DNA from: Pontibacillus chungwhensis BH030062
GTDB taxonomy: Bacteria > Bacillota > Bacilli > Bacillales > BH030062
Direction: 5' to 3'
DNA: 64,000 nucleotides
Assembly (NCBI RefSeq): GCF_000770675.1
Contig: NZ_AVBG01000007.1
Coordinates: 124,001-188,000 of the forward strand
The notes under the pieces were generated by a model. The model searched no databases and was not told the origin of the DNA. It saw only the letters and a list, made by a program, of their open reading frames with translations. Position 1 is the first letter of the stretch. Every line of letters begins with the position of its first letter. The translations under genes were made by a program, and so were the position numbers. Positions 17,419-26,227 of this stretch are shown piece by piece.

Positions 17419-19535
17419 TTGTCATCCCCCACATTATCTTTCGAAGCCAATGATCCTTGAATATTAGATTGAGTAGATTTAAAGGTAATGCTTCCATTTA
17501 AAGTAACCGGAGCGCCAGATTTGTTACTAACATTCATTCCAAAAGGCACATTAAAACGAGTTGTAACATTACGATTAATAGAAAACTCGTCGTGTTCAAC
17601 CGTCTGTTCGCCTAATAGTTGAATAGGTTCTTGATTTTTTACAATATTATTTTTACCTACTTTCACGCTATCTAGATTGGCTGAAATAAAGTTTAATGGA
17701 AACGCTGAGCCTATGGTATCTTCTTTCTCCCATTTATCAGCTTGGATATCTCCACCCTCTGAAACTACTTTAAGCTCCAATAAACTAGATTTAACCTTAC
17801 TACCAATAGTTAAAGTGAAAGGTAAGCTAACGGAACCAGCAGTGAAACTTGGATTCCCAGTAATCTTTAAAGTCGATTTTATCCTCGGGTCCTTCTGGTT
17901 ACCAGGCTTCGTTCCACCTCCTGGTTTAGGACCTGATTGTTTCCCAAAGTTTTCAGGAGGAAGTAAAATTTCCGCTATAGCTTTTCCGACACTTGCATTT
18001 TTCCGCTCATGTTTGTCTTTATTTTTGTCCTTATATTTATCACTAATTTTTCTTCCAACATGTCCTTTAATTTTATTTACAATTAAAGGATTGCGATCAT
18101 TGATGGTCCAATCCCCCCATGAAGTATGGTCAGCTTTTTCACTCTTCCTTAAATATTCCTCAAGAAGTACGCCGTTATATTCCGATTTAAGCTGGTTCTG
18201 TGAGTTAGGGATAAATAAACCTATTAGGAATTCATCTTCTTTAGTACTTGGTATGTTTTTCACCCAGCTGCCACTAGCATCGTAATTAACTATCATTCCC
18301 GGCTTTCTTATGTAGCTCATTAGAGGGGGATTCATGTCAGTTTCCTCTTGGTAGCTCACATTAGCATGCAGTAATGGATTAGCATTGTTATGCGGATAGG
18401 ACATTAGAAGTTGATCTTTTGTTAGTTTAGCGAACGCTATAACTCCCGCGTTACCACTAGATGTAAATACGTTTCTTAACGAGATATCTTCTTTATAGAT
18501 CTGCTCCTCACTTGTTAATAAAAGACCTTTCTTCTTTTTAAGTGAGAAAGATGTAGAGTTATATAAATCTTGGATTACTTTAAACGCTGGTAACATATCC
18601 TCAGCATTTATTCTCTTTCCATTTATACTCGTTACTAAAGGAAGGTTATAACGATAATTAACGTTTGTTATTCTTGGAGCATACCAACGCTGAATACAAA
18701 TGCTCAGATAGTCTTCTAATGAAGATGTCCACCAATTTTGTCCGGTAGTTGTTGCCTTAGCATTTTTAATTAATTTATCTTCGTTTATATAAGGTATAAT
18801 AATTGAGGTTCCTGTTTCTTCCCCCTTATAAGGTTCAACATTCAGATCACCAAGGAGCTCTTCAATTTCTTCATCATTTGTTAAAGGAATAGTCGTACTA
18901 TGCTTGTCATTTAATGCTTCAGAAGAGTTATCCAGTTTTTTACCCCACCAGGCTATTCCTCGCTTAGGTCCTTTATCAGGAGATTCTAATAAAGTCTTTT
19001 TAGCCTTTTCATCCTCAATAAGACAAGCAGCTATGCGGGATTCGTATGCACCTGATTCTGTCTTTACGCGGCTGTAATAGATAACTAATCCGATGCCAAT
19101 CCGGAAGTACACTGTTTTCCCAAGGCCCCATGAGCCCCCTGCTCCTTCTTTTTGTTGTGGTTTACTAATCTCATAGATTAAATTGATTAAATTACCGAAA
19201 TTCATATCTTCAGCATCTTCATAAGTCAAGGGGCCTTCCAAACCCGTAGTATGGCCGTCTCTTACTTCCAGTAGCTTAGGTTTCTGACCTTGATACGCAT
19301 GGTTTAATTTCTCTTCAATGTCTTCAAAATGGCGATTTACAGCTTCGGGAGTAAACTCTTTCACATTGTAATCAACCTTAACACTTTCAACACCATCTCT
19401 TGCTGCATCCGAACTATTCTGTATGGATTCACGGACAAGAAGATCAATAGTAGGAAGCTCATTATTTTGAATGAGTCTCATTAATGAACTTCCACTCTCA
19501 GACATTCTTTCATGTTTCGCTATTTCTATCTTCAT
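17415..19535 (-). CDS. MORC/MutL-like GHKL ATPase of the Z1 system
   Basis: 706 residues. The N-terminal part has the GHKL (Hsp90/MutL) ATP-binding motifs: RESIQNSSDAA (Glu36, Asn40, Asp43), RDGHTTGLEGP (92-102), and GGSWGLGKTVY (133-143). These features place it with the prokaryotic MORC-like ATPases that Iyer, Abhiman and Aravind (2008) described in restriction systems. A glycine/proline linker (GPKPGGGTKPG) near residue 545 leads to a C-terminal strand-rich domain. ATP-driven clamping around DNA is the expected action. Both ends overlap neighbours by four bases (ATGA). Confidence 0.85.
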   Translation of the reverse strand: MKIEIAKHERMSESGSSLMRLIQNNELPTIDLLVRESIQNSSDAARDGVESVKVDYNVKEFTPEAVNRHFEDIEEKLNHAYQGQKPKLLEVRDGHTTGLEGPLTYEDAEDMNFGNLINLIYEISKPQQKEGAGGSWGLGKTVYFRIGIGLVIYYSRVKTESGAYESRIAACLIEDEKAKKTLLESPDKGPKRGIAWWGKKLDNSSEALNDKHSTTIPLTNDEEIEELLGDLNVEPYKGEETGTSIIIPYINEDKLIKNAKATTTGQNWWTSSLEDYLSICIQRWYAPRITNVNYRYNLPLVTSINGKRINAEDMLPAFKVIQDLYNSTSFSLKKKKGLLLTSEEQIYKEDISLRNVFTSSGNAGVIAFAKLTKDQLLMSYPHNNANPLLHANVSYQEETDMNPPLMSYIRKPGMIVNYDASGSWVKNIPSTKEDEFLIGLFIPNSQNQLKSEYNGVLLEEYLRKSEKADHTSWGDWTINDRNPLIVNKIKGHVGRKISDKYKDKNKDKHERKNASVGKAIAEILLPPENFGKQSGPKPGGGTKPGNQKDPRIKSTLKITGNPSFTAGSVSLPFTLTIGSKVKSSLLELKVVSEGGDIQADKWEKEDTIGSAFPLNFISANLDSVKVGKNNIVKNQEPIQLLGEQTVEHDEFSINRNVTTRFNVPFGMNVSNKSGAPVTLNGSITFKSTQSNIQGSLASKDNVGDDK

Positions 19536-22366
19536 TCTTCTTCTAAACCACCTTTATCTTTCATTTTATCAACGGGAATATCAATTTGAAGCCCTCCGTA
19601 GGAAGCACCTGTCTTGGGATTAATACCTGGGATACGAACACTGATACCTATGATGTCCTCTGGAGCGTCCAAATTGATTCTTCTGTCCCCTTCTTTGTTA
19701 ATGTTTTCAGATTGTTTTTCGCCCACTGTTGAACCTTGATCAATGCAATAAATAAGGAGTTGTGGGGTACTTCCCAATTCAGCTTCTTGTCTAATCTGGG
19801 TTACATTCGGATTACTGGATGATAATTTTTTCTTAGATTCTTCTGTCAACTTTTCTTGTTTAACATCAGCTAACAAGTCTTTAGGAGCCCTTAGCACCCC
19901 AATGTTGAATGTTGTTTCATCAGAACTGTTCTTTTTCTTATTACGTGTAACCTTCCCGACACTTAGTCCATTAGAGAAACTCCACTCATTCTCTTTTTCA
20001 TTGTTAACATTGCCCTTACCAGAAACAACCACATTCCAGTCACCTAAATCACCATTCTCGGTGACATTTTTAATCCAATCAATGAATGCTGGTAATTCAT
20101 CTTTACCGAATGTTCTGGTCTTTTGATGGAATGAGAACTTCTCTAATAACTTAGAGGCTATATCATTAAACTTCACATTTCTATAAACATAGGAGTTCTT
20201 GAAATCAGAAACTTCTTCACCACTCAATTCTGATAAGAACGATTCCGTAAGTTCTTTATTATGTCTCATCTTTTCTTCATCATTTTCAAAGAAAATCGTT
20301 TGTGGACTGGTACCTGTGAAGTCCAGTTGTACTTTCAGTGCTGATTGTTGTTTATCATTCGAAGTAACGCGTAACCATGTTGGCCTTGGTGTGTTTTTCA
20401 CACGTGGACCGAATGTACTGGGATCAGCAGAACCTATCGAGAACTGTTGAAGAGTGTCTCTAAGTTCATATTCTAAAGTCGCAAGGAACTCAAACTTTTC
20501 TTTCGTATCTTCCGTCATCCAAATTCGAGGATATAATTCGTATTTTGGTCTATATCCAAACCATCTTCCCATTTGCATTAGTGTATCAGCTTGAAGGGAA
20601 CCTCTTAGGAAATAAGTACTTACAAGCCCCTCAATAGTTAATCCCCTGGAAAGAGTCGTACCACCAACGACTATAAAGGCAGTAGCATGCCCCAATTCTT
20701 CATTCTTCTTTTCGTCAGGGTAAGCTAATCTTACATACATCCCTTCATCATTCAAGCCATTGTTTGCACTATTATCCACACATAGATGTATATTTTGGTG
20801 ATAATCCAGTTCTTCATTATCATCCAAAGGGATATGAGTAACATCTTTAATTAAGGTTGCTATAGAAGCTTCAATCTTATTAAATGGCATGAACCCGTAC
20901 ATTTTTTCGTGGTTCCCTGAATAATCCGGATATGCTTCAGTAAAATCATCGTAATTAAATCTATTAGTCTCTCGTTTCCAGACTTTCTCACAATGGCGCA
21001 AAAGATTCCGTTGACTTTCTTTTTTGAGCCATTCTCTGATTGAATTGGCAACATGAGTATGATGCTCTTGCTTTTGGCTTGTATGAACCATCATACTTAT
21101 TGGTTTTTTATACCCATTCAATTTCATCGAGGCTGTAGCACATAAAAACCAGCATATTGAGTCTTTTAGTGAATCCGGCAGCTTGTTGTGCTCCCCTTTT
21201 TGCATCGTTTTAATCTCGTTGTAATCGTTATCATCGATTTCACGCACAATATCCATACCTTGGTGTTTTTCATTACCTTCAACACCGAAAATTTCTTTAG
21301 GCCCAAAATATTGAGTCACGGTACTTAGAGTCTTTATAAAACTGCTTGGGTAAAGTGATTCATCAGAATACTCGTTTAAGAAATTCGCGTATGGAGTAGC
21401 CGTGTAACTAATATAGTTCATCGCTTTCGGCTGCGCATAACTCACTTTGTCATTTTTGGTCTTTCCTGCTACCAAGTTTACAATTAGGCGGTTAATCGCT
21501 TTTCTTTCATCAGTTGTAACGTCAGCCGTGTTAATGCTCCCCTGGTCAGCCTCATCATCGATAACGAGAACCTTCATCTGTTTATATTTGTTCGGGTCCT
21601 TTTGCATCCAATCGATTAAACCTTCTAATCTTTTTTTGTTCTTTAAACAAACATACAAATGAGCGTTTTTTGAGTCGTGTAAATGTAGATTTGCTGTCTG
21701 TGAGCTAAACGGTGCATGGGCGTTGACATTCTCTAAAGGCCTCCAGTGGATGTTACCAGGATGGTTCAAATCTTGTATTAAACGTTCTTGAGTCTGTTTC
21801 CTCAAGTTTTCTACCATACCTGATAATACAATAAACATATTCCACCCATGATCTGCAGCCATTGCCATAAGAGCAGCCATATTCGCTGTTTTTCCTGATT
21901 GCACATTACCTACAACCATTCCTTTAACAGGTTCTACATCTCTTGTATCATTGCTAAGGCGTTTAAGTATAGATACACTTGATTTTTCAATCTCATCAAT
22001 AGCCGTTTCCTTAAACCCTTTCTCCTTTAATTGTGATTTATACAATTGCCATGATGACTTCTCGTCCATCGGTATTTCACTTCCGTTATTTTGTGTAGAA
22101 TCTGTTATCATTGCACTTTTACTACGCGCTTGGAAGTATTCAGACTCTTCTTCATTGCGTTTGATTCTTTTAACAATTTCCTTCCATTCTTCATTCTCCA
22201 AATGTTCGTACAAAAAAGTGAACTCAAGATTATTAAGAAAAGCCCTGAGACCTTCTTCATCTTCACTTCTTCCCATTTCAATTTCAGACCACTTTAGGCC
22301 CTTTTTCCGCACATCCCTTATCCAATTTCTATAACCATCATAACAAGGCATACTTAGATCTTTCAT
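19532..22366 (-). CDS. Z1-domain superfamily-2 helicase-like protein
   Basis: 944 residues. Walker A GNVQSGKTANMA near residue 155, Walker B VLVIDDEADQG near 270, SYTATPYANF near 322, and GGTTLSRGLTIEG with QMGRWFGYRPKY, which are hallmark motifs of the Z1 (PF10593) family. These are superfamily-2 ATPases found with GHKL ATPases, methyltransferases and PD-(D/E)XK nucleases in predicted restriction systems. It is the first gene of the six-gene operon. Start: ATG 22366 is preceded by GGGGAGTGG; the in-frame ATG at 22381 lies before the ribosome site. The gene before it is separated by 267 AT-rich bases holding a terminator. Confidence 0.9.
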   Translation of the reverse strand: MKDLSMPCYDGYRNWIRDVRKKGLKWSEIEMGRSEDEEGLRAFLNNLEFTFLYEHLENEEWKEIVKRIKRNEEESEYFQARSKSAMITDSTQNNGSEIPMDEKSSWQLYKSQLKEKGFKETAIDEIEKSSVSILKRLSNDTRDVEPVKGMVVGNVQSGKTANMAALMAMAADHGWNMFIVLSGMVENLRKQTQERLIQDLNHPGNIHWRPLENVNAHAPFSSQTANLHLHDSKNAHLYVCLKNKKRLEGLIDWMQKDPNKYKQMKVLVIDDEADQGSINTADVTTDERKAINRLIVNLVAGKTKNDKVSYAQPKAMNYISYTATPYANFLNEYSDESLYPSSFIKTLSTVTQYFGPKEIFGVEGNEKHQGMDIVREIDDNDYNEIKTMQKGEHNKLPDSLKDSICWFLCATASMKLNGYKKPISMMVHTSQKQEHHTHVANSIREWLKKESQRNLLRHCEKVWKRETNRFNYDDFTEAYPDYSGNHEKMYGFMPFNKIEASIATLIKDVTHIPLDDNEELDYHQNIHLCVDNSANNGLNDEGMYVRLAYPDEKKNEELGHATAFIVVGGTTLSRGLTIEGLVSTYFLRGSLQADTLMQMGRWFGYRPKYELYPRIWMTEDTKEKFEFLATLEYELRDTLQQFSIGSADPSTFGPRVKNTPRPTWLRVTSNDKQQSALKVQLDFTGTSPQTIFFENDEEKMRHNKELTESFLSELSGEEVSDFKNSYVYRNVKFNDIASKLLEKFSFHQKTRTFGKDELPAFIDWIKNVTENGDLGDWNVVVSGKGNVNNEKENEWSFSNGLSVGKVTRNKKKNSSDETTFNIGVLRAPKDLLADVKQEKLTEESKKKLSSSNPNVTQIRQEAELGSTPQLLIYCIDQGSTVGEKQSENINKEGDRRINLDAPEDIIGISVRIPGINPKTGASYGGLQIDIPVDKMKDKGGLEEE

Positions 22367-22582
22367 TTTGCCACTCCCCATTTATGTATTGCTATTAAAT
22401 TCTTTATATTCGAAAATTCTTTAACTACATTTGTAACTTTTTCTATTAATACTTCATTTTACAAGTATATGTAATTTTAATACCAGTAATATTTTATCAT
22501 ACATGGAAGAATAAATTGAACACTCCAAGCATAAGTGATATAGGTAAATACTACCTAGTCCCCATATATTGACCATACAAAA

Positions 22583-22610
22583 AAAGGTGTACAAAAATAT
22601 GTACACCTTT
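22583..22610 (-). terminator. Terminator of the LlaJI-like methyltransferase pair
   Basis: Arms AAAGGTGTACA and TGTACACCTTT around AAAATA, followed on the minus strand by a T run. It lies about 40 bases after the methyltransferase stop at 22649. Confidence 0.8.
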
Positions 22611-22648
22611 CGAAAGTTCTATATTTTAATGAGCAGTTAATTAATAGT

Positions 22649-24202
22649 TTATTGAAATAACTCCATCTGAACCTGACTCTTACTCAATCTGTCTAAATAC
22701 CCTTTAATCACAGAAGCAAACGCCCTAGCCATCAACGGAGGCACAGCATTCCCAATCTGCATATACGTTTTCAAATAAGGCCCTAAGAACACAAAGTCAT
22801 CAGGAAATGACTGCACCCTCGCTGCTTCTCTTGGAGTCAGGCTCCTTACTTGAGTCGGATGAATATGAGAATGGCAATCCATTTTCATATGAGCCGTAAT
22901 CGTTCGGGAAGGTCTGTCAGCAATGAGCTTAAAGTATTTATCCTTGAAGATGTGACTCCTGTGCTGGTATGGCATAATGTCAGCGATTCGTTCGCTTGTA
23001 CTGTCATCGCCTTGAGCCATTCGTCTGTAGATCTCCAAGTTATTCTCATTGTTGTAACGTGCTTTATGATTGAAGACGAGTGGTGAAATTGTTTGTTGAT
23101 TGATGATATCGAGGTAAGTGTTCGAGCCGTAGTCATTGCGGTCTACCTTTTTACCGGATATTTCACTGTCTACTTCTGTCATGTTCTTCATTTCACCAGA
23201 TTCAAGAGGTTTAATTTCCTCAAGAGCATCTGACAGAGTAAACTTCGGCTTTCCTTCTGTCTGTTCCATCACGTCTGCTACAATCTTATCGTAATCAATC
23301 TCGATGGTCTCTTCCACATCGCTTCTGACACCAATGTAAATTAACCGTTCACGGTTTTGAGGTACGCCGAAATCGTGAGAATTAAATACTTTGTAATCGA
23401 TATTGTAATGGACTTCCTCACCATTTACATCTGCCTTTATACGGTTAAAGTCCTCCACAACCTGATCCGCCACTTTCCTCATACCTTTAACGTTTTCCAT
23501 CACGACAAACTTTGGCTTAAGTTTTTCTACCGCACGAATGAAATACTTATACAGTACGTTTCGGGGATCATCGATAATACGCTGCTGGTTGGCTGTGCTG
23601 AAAGATTGGCAAGGAGGGCCGCCGATTACGACATCAATGTCTGTATCCACGTAGTCTTCTATATGGTCTACTACATTTTTAATATCATCATTTACAATTT
23701 TGTGACTCGGCACTTCCGGGTGATTAAACTCATAGCTTTTGGCGCTCAGTTCATCTATTTCATTAACAAGCTCTATTCGGAACCCCTTCTGTGAGAATCC
23801 AAGACTGAGCCCCCCCGCTCCTGCGAAGAAATCTGCCACAGTGAATGGGTGTGTTTCTTTAACCTGTTGTTGCAATTCAGCTCGATAACTGTTGTAGAAC
23901 TTCTTTAACAAGTAACCAGTTTCAGCTTTCTGCTCATGGTAGAACGTTAAGACCTGTAGAAGACGTTCAAAATCCGATGTCCCAATGGTCTTTTTTACTA
24001 AAGGTAACTCTTCTTCTGAATTAATAATCCCCATATCTATTAGCTCTGCAGCTGCTTTAGCTGAATCAGCTTGAACATCTTCTAACGAGAGTTGACGAAG
24101 GCTTGAATATTCTTCGATCATACGGATGATCAACTGAACTTTTTCAAGGAAGAATTTCTTTCTCTCCTTCAATGATTCTTCGGAGATATTCTTAAAAAGC
24201 AT
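22649..24202 (-). CDS. DNA (cytosine-5) methyltransferase 3 (LlaJI-like, N-extended)
   Basis: 517 residues with a helical N-terminal extension of about 115 residues before motif I (ADFFAGAGGLSLGFS, from residue 123). Motif IV GGPPCQSFS has catalytic Cys198; MENVKGM, QNRERLIYIG, REAARVQSFPD and QIGNAVPPLMARAFA complete the set. It overlaps the upstream methyltransferase by 11 bases and has its own ribosome site AAGGAG. Two m5C enzymes in tandem next to an LlaJI-type nuclease fit a system with an asymmetric site, in which each enzyme methylates one strand. Confidence 0.92.
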   Translation of the reverse strand: MLFKNISEESLKERKKFFLEKVQLIIRMIEEYSSLRQLSLEDVQADSAKAAAELIDMGIINSEEELPLVKKTIGTSDFERLLQVLTFYHEQKAETGYLLKKFYNSYRAELQQQVKETHPFTVADFFAGAGGLSLGFSQKGFRIELVNEIDELSAKSYEFNHPEVPSHKIVNDDIKNVVDHIEDYVDTDIDVVIGGPPCQSFSTANQQRIIDDPRNVLYKYFIRAVEKLKPKFVVMENVKGMRKVADQVVEDFNRIKADVNGEEVHYNIDYKVFNSHDFGVPQNRERLIYIGVRSDVEETIEIDYDKIVADVMEQTEGKPKFTLSDALEEIKPLESGEMKNMTEVDSEISGKKVDRNDYGSNTYLDIINQQTISPLVFNHKARYNNENNLEIYRRMAQGDDSTSERIADIMPYQHRSHIFKDKYFKLIADRPSRTITAHMKMDCHSHIHPTQVRSLTPREAARVQSFPDDFVFLGPYLKTYMQIGNAVPPLMARAFASVIKGYLDRLSKSQVQMELFQ

Positions 24203-25445
24203 GAGTCTTGCTCCTTACATCTTGAGTTTCTTGAATCTGAATTAAATAGTGTTTAATGGTGTTGGCAATTTGTTTAGCCATCAGAGGTGGCACTGCATTG
24301 CCTACTTGTTTGTACTGTTGAGTACGAGAGCCCATAAATTTAAAGTCGTCAGGGAATGATTGAATCCGGGCTGCTTCCCTCACGGTAAAGGTTCGGGCCT
24401 GAGCAGGGTCAGGGTGGATAAATTGGTTCCCATCTTTATATAGGTGAGCAATGATGGTTCGCCCCGGTTTATCCGCACGCTGAACGACATAACTGTTATT
24501 AAACAAACGCTTTTTAGCATGAACTAAATGCGGGGCATTCTCATACAGTTCGCTTAAGGTCCATAAGTTCTGACTCATCAACCTGTATCGCTCCATGTCC
24601 TCTTCATTGTGCCCACGCGCATGGTGATTATAAAGGTATCCAAAATCCGGATTCCTCAATTCACTCGTATACCGGTTCAGATCCGAATTGTAGAATTCAA
24701 TCTGGTCTTTCCCCTCACCTGGATGAAGCTTAGGCAAATCACTAATCGCTTCTCCTACTGTAACGTAAGGAGTCAGATTCTCATCAGGAAAGCCATTTAT
24801 ATCGTGGTGAGTATAAGGAATCGACTCATAAATCTCTTCTGGAGTAACATCAAGATCTTTACGTACTCCGATAATAATGACACGCTCACGTGTTTGCGGA
24901 ACGCCGTAATTTACAGAGTTCAATACAATCTTTTTCAGATCCTTTGTTACCTGATAATTCTCAGACATACGGTCCAGGATTGTGTCTATGATTCGCTTGT
25001 CCTCAACATGAGCATTCAAAATCCCTTTTACATTCTCAAAAACGAAAATTTTCGGGTTAAAGTAGTTGATGATATCAATGTAATTCTCAAACAAGTAATT
25101 ACGAGGATCATTCTTCATTGAATCAGGATCTTTGGCTCGTCCAAGTGAAGAAAAGGACTGACACGGAGGACCTCCGACGACAATGTCTACTTCTTCTTCA
25201 CCGACAAGATTTGCCACCTTATTCGGGATCTCTGGATTCGTCATATCCTCGTTAAGTACAGAAGCCTGAATTTCTTCTTCACTATAGTTGTAGTAGCGCA
25301 TCCGCTCTTTTAACGTCTCACAGGCATGAGAATCAATTTCCACGTGTGCCATAGCTCTGAAGCCAGCTTGGTAGAACCCTTCACTGAATCCTCCGCAGCC
25401 TGCGAATAAATCTATAAAATTAAATTGCTGTTCTTGAAGATCCAT
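24192..25445 (-). CDS. DNA (cytosine-5) methyltransferase 4 (LlaJI-like)
   Basis: 417 residues with motif I FIDLFAGCGGFSEGF (10-24), motif IV GGPPCQSFS with catalytic Cys95, motif VI FENVKGIL, motif VIII QTRERVIIIG, REAARIQSFPD and QVGNAVPPLMAKQIA. GGAGGTG precedes the ATG. It is the first gene of a two-gene transcript, divergent from vsr. Expected role: methylate one strand of the asymmetric site of the LlaJI-like system, the overlapping gene doing the other. Confidence 0.92.
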   Translation of the reverse strand: MDLQEQQFNFIDLFAGCGGFSEGFYQAGFRAMAHVEIDSHACETLKERMRYYNYSEEEIQASVLNEDMTNPEIPNKVANLVGEEEVDIVVGGPPCQSFSSLGRAKDPDSMKNDPRNYLFENYIDIINYFNPKIFVFENVKGILNAHVEDKRIIDTILDRMSENYQVTKDLKKIVLNSVNYGVPQTRERVIIIGVRKDLDVTPEEIYESIPYTHHDINGFPDENLTPYVTVGEAISDLPKLHPGEGKDQIEFYNSDLNRYTSELRNPDFGYLYNHHARGHNEEDMERYRLMSQNLWTLSELYENAPHLVHAKKRLFNNSYVVQRADKPGRTIIAHLYKDGNQFIHPDPAQARTFTVREAARIQSFPDDFKFMGSRTQQYKQVGNAVPPLMAKQIANTIKHYLIQIQETQDVRSKTHAF

Positions 25446-25596
25446 TCAACAGCACCTCCATACTTATCTATTCATCTATAGTTGTTATTATTTATCTGAT
25501 CGTTTATCAATTCTAGAACATTATGATATTATAACCGATTTCGCTATATAATTTAAGTGGCCTAACTATTAAATTATTTCCTTTTCTACTATTTCG

Positions 25597-25605
25597 ATTA
25601 TACCA
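25597..25605 (-). promoter_or_regulatory. Possible extended -10 promoter of the methyltransferase pair
   Basis: On the minus strand TGGTATAAT forms an extended -10 box about 150 bases before the methyltransferase start, in the divergent gap with vsr. No clear -35 box is seen. Confidence 0.35.
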
Positions 25606-25702
25606 CACAAAACGTATGTTCGCTTAAGAGTTGCCTCGTTTAATGACTACCAATTGCAGGAATACTATACCTATACAACCTTTCATATAAAGGAGATAAA
25701 CC

Positions 25703-26146
25703 ATGAGTGATGTCCATTCTCCACAAGTACGCAGAAAGAATATGAAAGCCATTAAAGGAAAAGATACCTCAATCGAAACCAATGTTACAAAGGAGTTATG
25801 GAAACGGGGATACAGGTTCAGAAAGAATGTGAAAGATCTATACGGAAGCCCCGATATAGCCATTAAAAGATATAAGATTGTCATCTTCCTGGACTCCTGC
25901 TTCTGGCATGGCTGCGAGATTCACGGGAACATGCCGAAGAATAACCAAGAGTTTTGGTTTCACAAGTTACAACGCAACAAGGAAAGAGATGAAGAAGTGA
26001 ACAGTTACTACTTTAATAAAGGTTGGCACGTCCTTCGTATTTGGGAACATGATATCAAATCCAACCTATTGTCCACCGTGGATTCCATTGTGGATTTTAT
26101 TGAGGATGCTAAAGAGCGTGAACAAATAAAGAAATTTATACGATAA
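25703..26146 (+). CDS. vsr: Very short patch repair endonuclease (Vsr)
   Basis: 147 residues, usual length for Vsr. It nicks next to the T of a T:G mismatch that arises when 5-methylcytosine deaminates, so that the C is restored. Evidence: RRKNMKAIKGKDTSIE near the start, GYRFRKNVKDLYGSPDIAIKRYK (split here at YGSPD, the catalytic Asp), VIFLDSCFWHGC and WHVLRIWEHDI. Divergent from the methyltransferase pair and convergent with the nuclease gene. AAAGGAG precedes the ATG. Its presence fits a locus with four m5C enzymes. Confidence 0.95.
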   Translation: MSDVHSPQVRRKNMKAIKGKDTSIETNVTKELWKRGYRFRKNVKDLYGSPDIAIKRYKIVIFLDSCFWHGCEIHGNMPKNNQEFWFHKLQRNKERDEEVNSYYFNKGWHVLRIWEHDIKSNLLSTVDSIVDFIEDAKEREQIKKFIR

Positions 26147-26177
26147 AGGTCCTGCCGGAAGATTGGCAGGACCTTTA
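26145..26177. terminator. Bidirectional terminator between vsr and the LlaJI-type nuclease
   Basis: Perfect arms AAAGGTCCTGCC and GGCAGGACCTTT around GGAAGATT, with A/T-rich flanks on both sides. Confidence 0.85.
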
Positions 26178-26227
26178 TTATTTATTGAAGAGAATATACA
26201 CTGTCGGCGTGGAAAGTATTATTTGTG

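Noticed and set aside
17677-18285. Long plus-strand frame of 202 residues
   Set aside because: It is antisense to the GHKL ATPase gene, has no ribosome site and no domain; the sense frame carries clear motifs.
23357-23794. Plus-strand frame of 145 residues
   Set aside because: It is the reverse of the third methyltransferase gene; its amino-acid make-up (many Ile, Tyr and Val) is that of an antisense shadow.
24609-25121. Plus-strand frame of 170 residues
   Set aside because: Antisense to the fourth methyltransferase, with no start signal.
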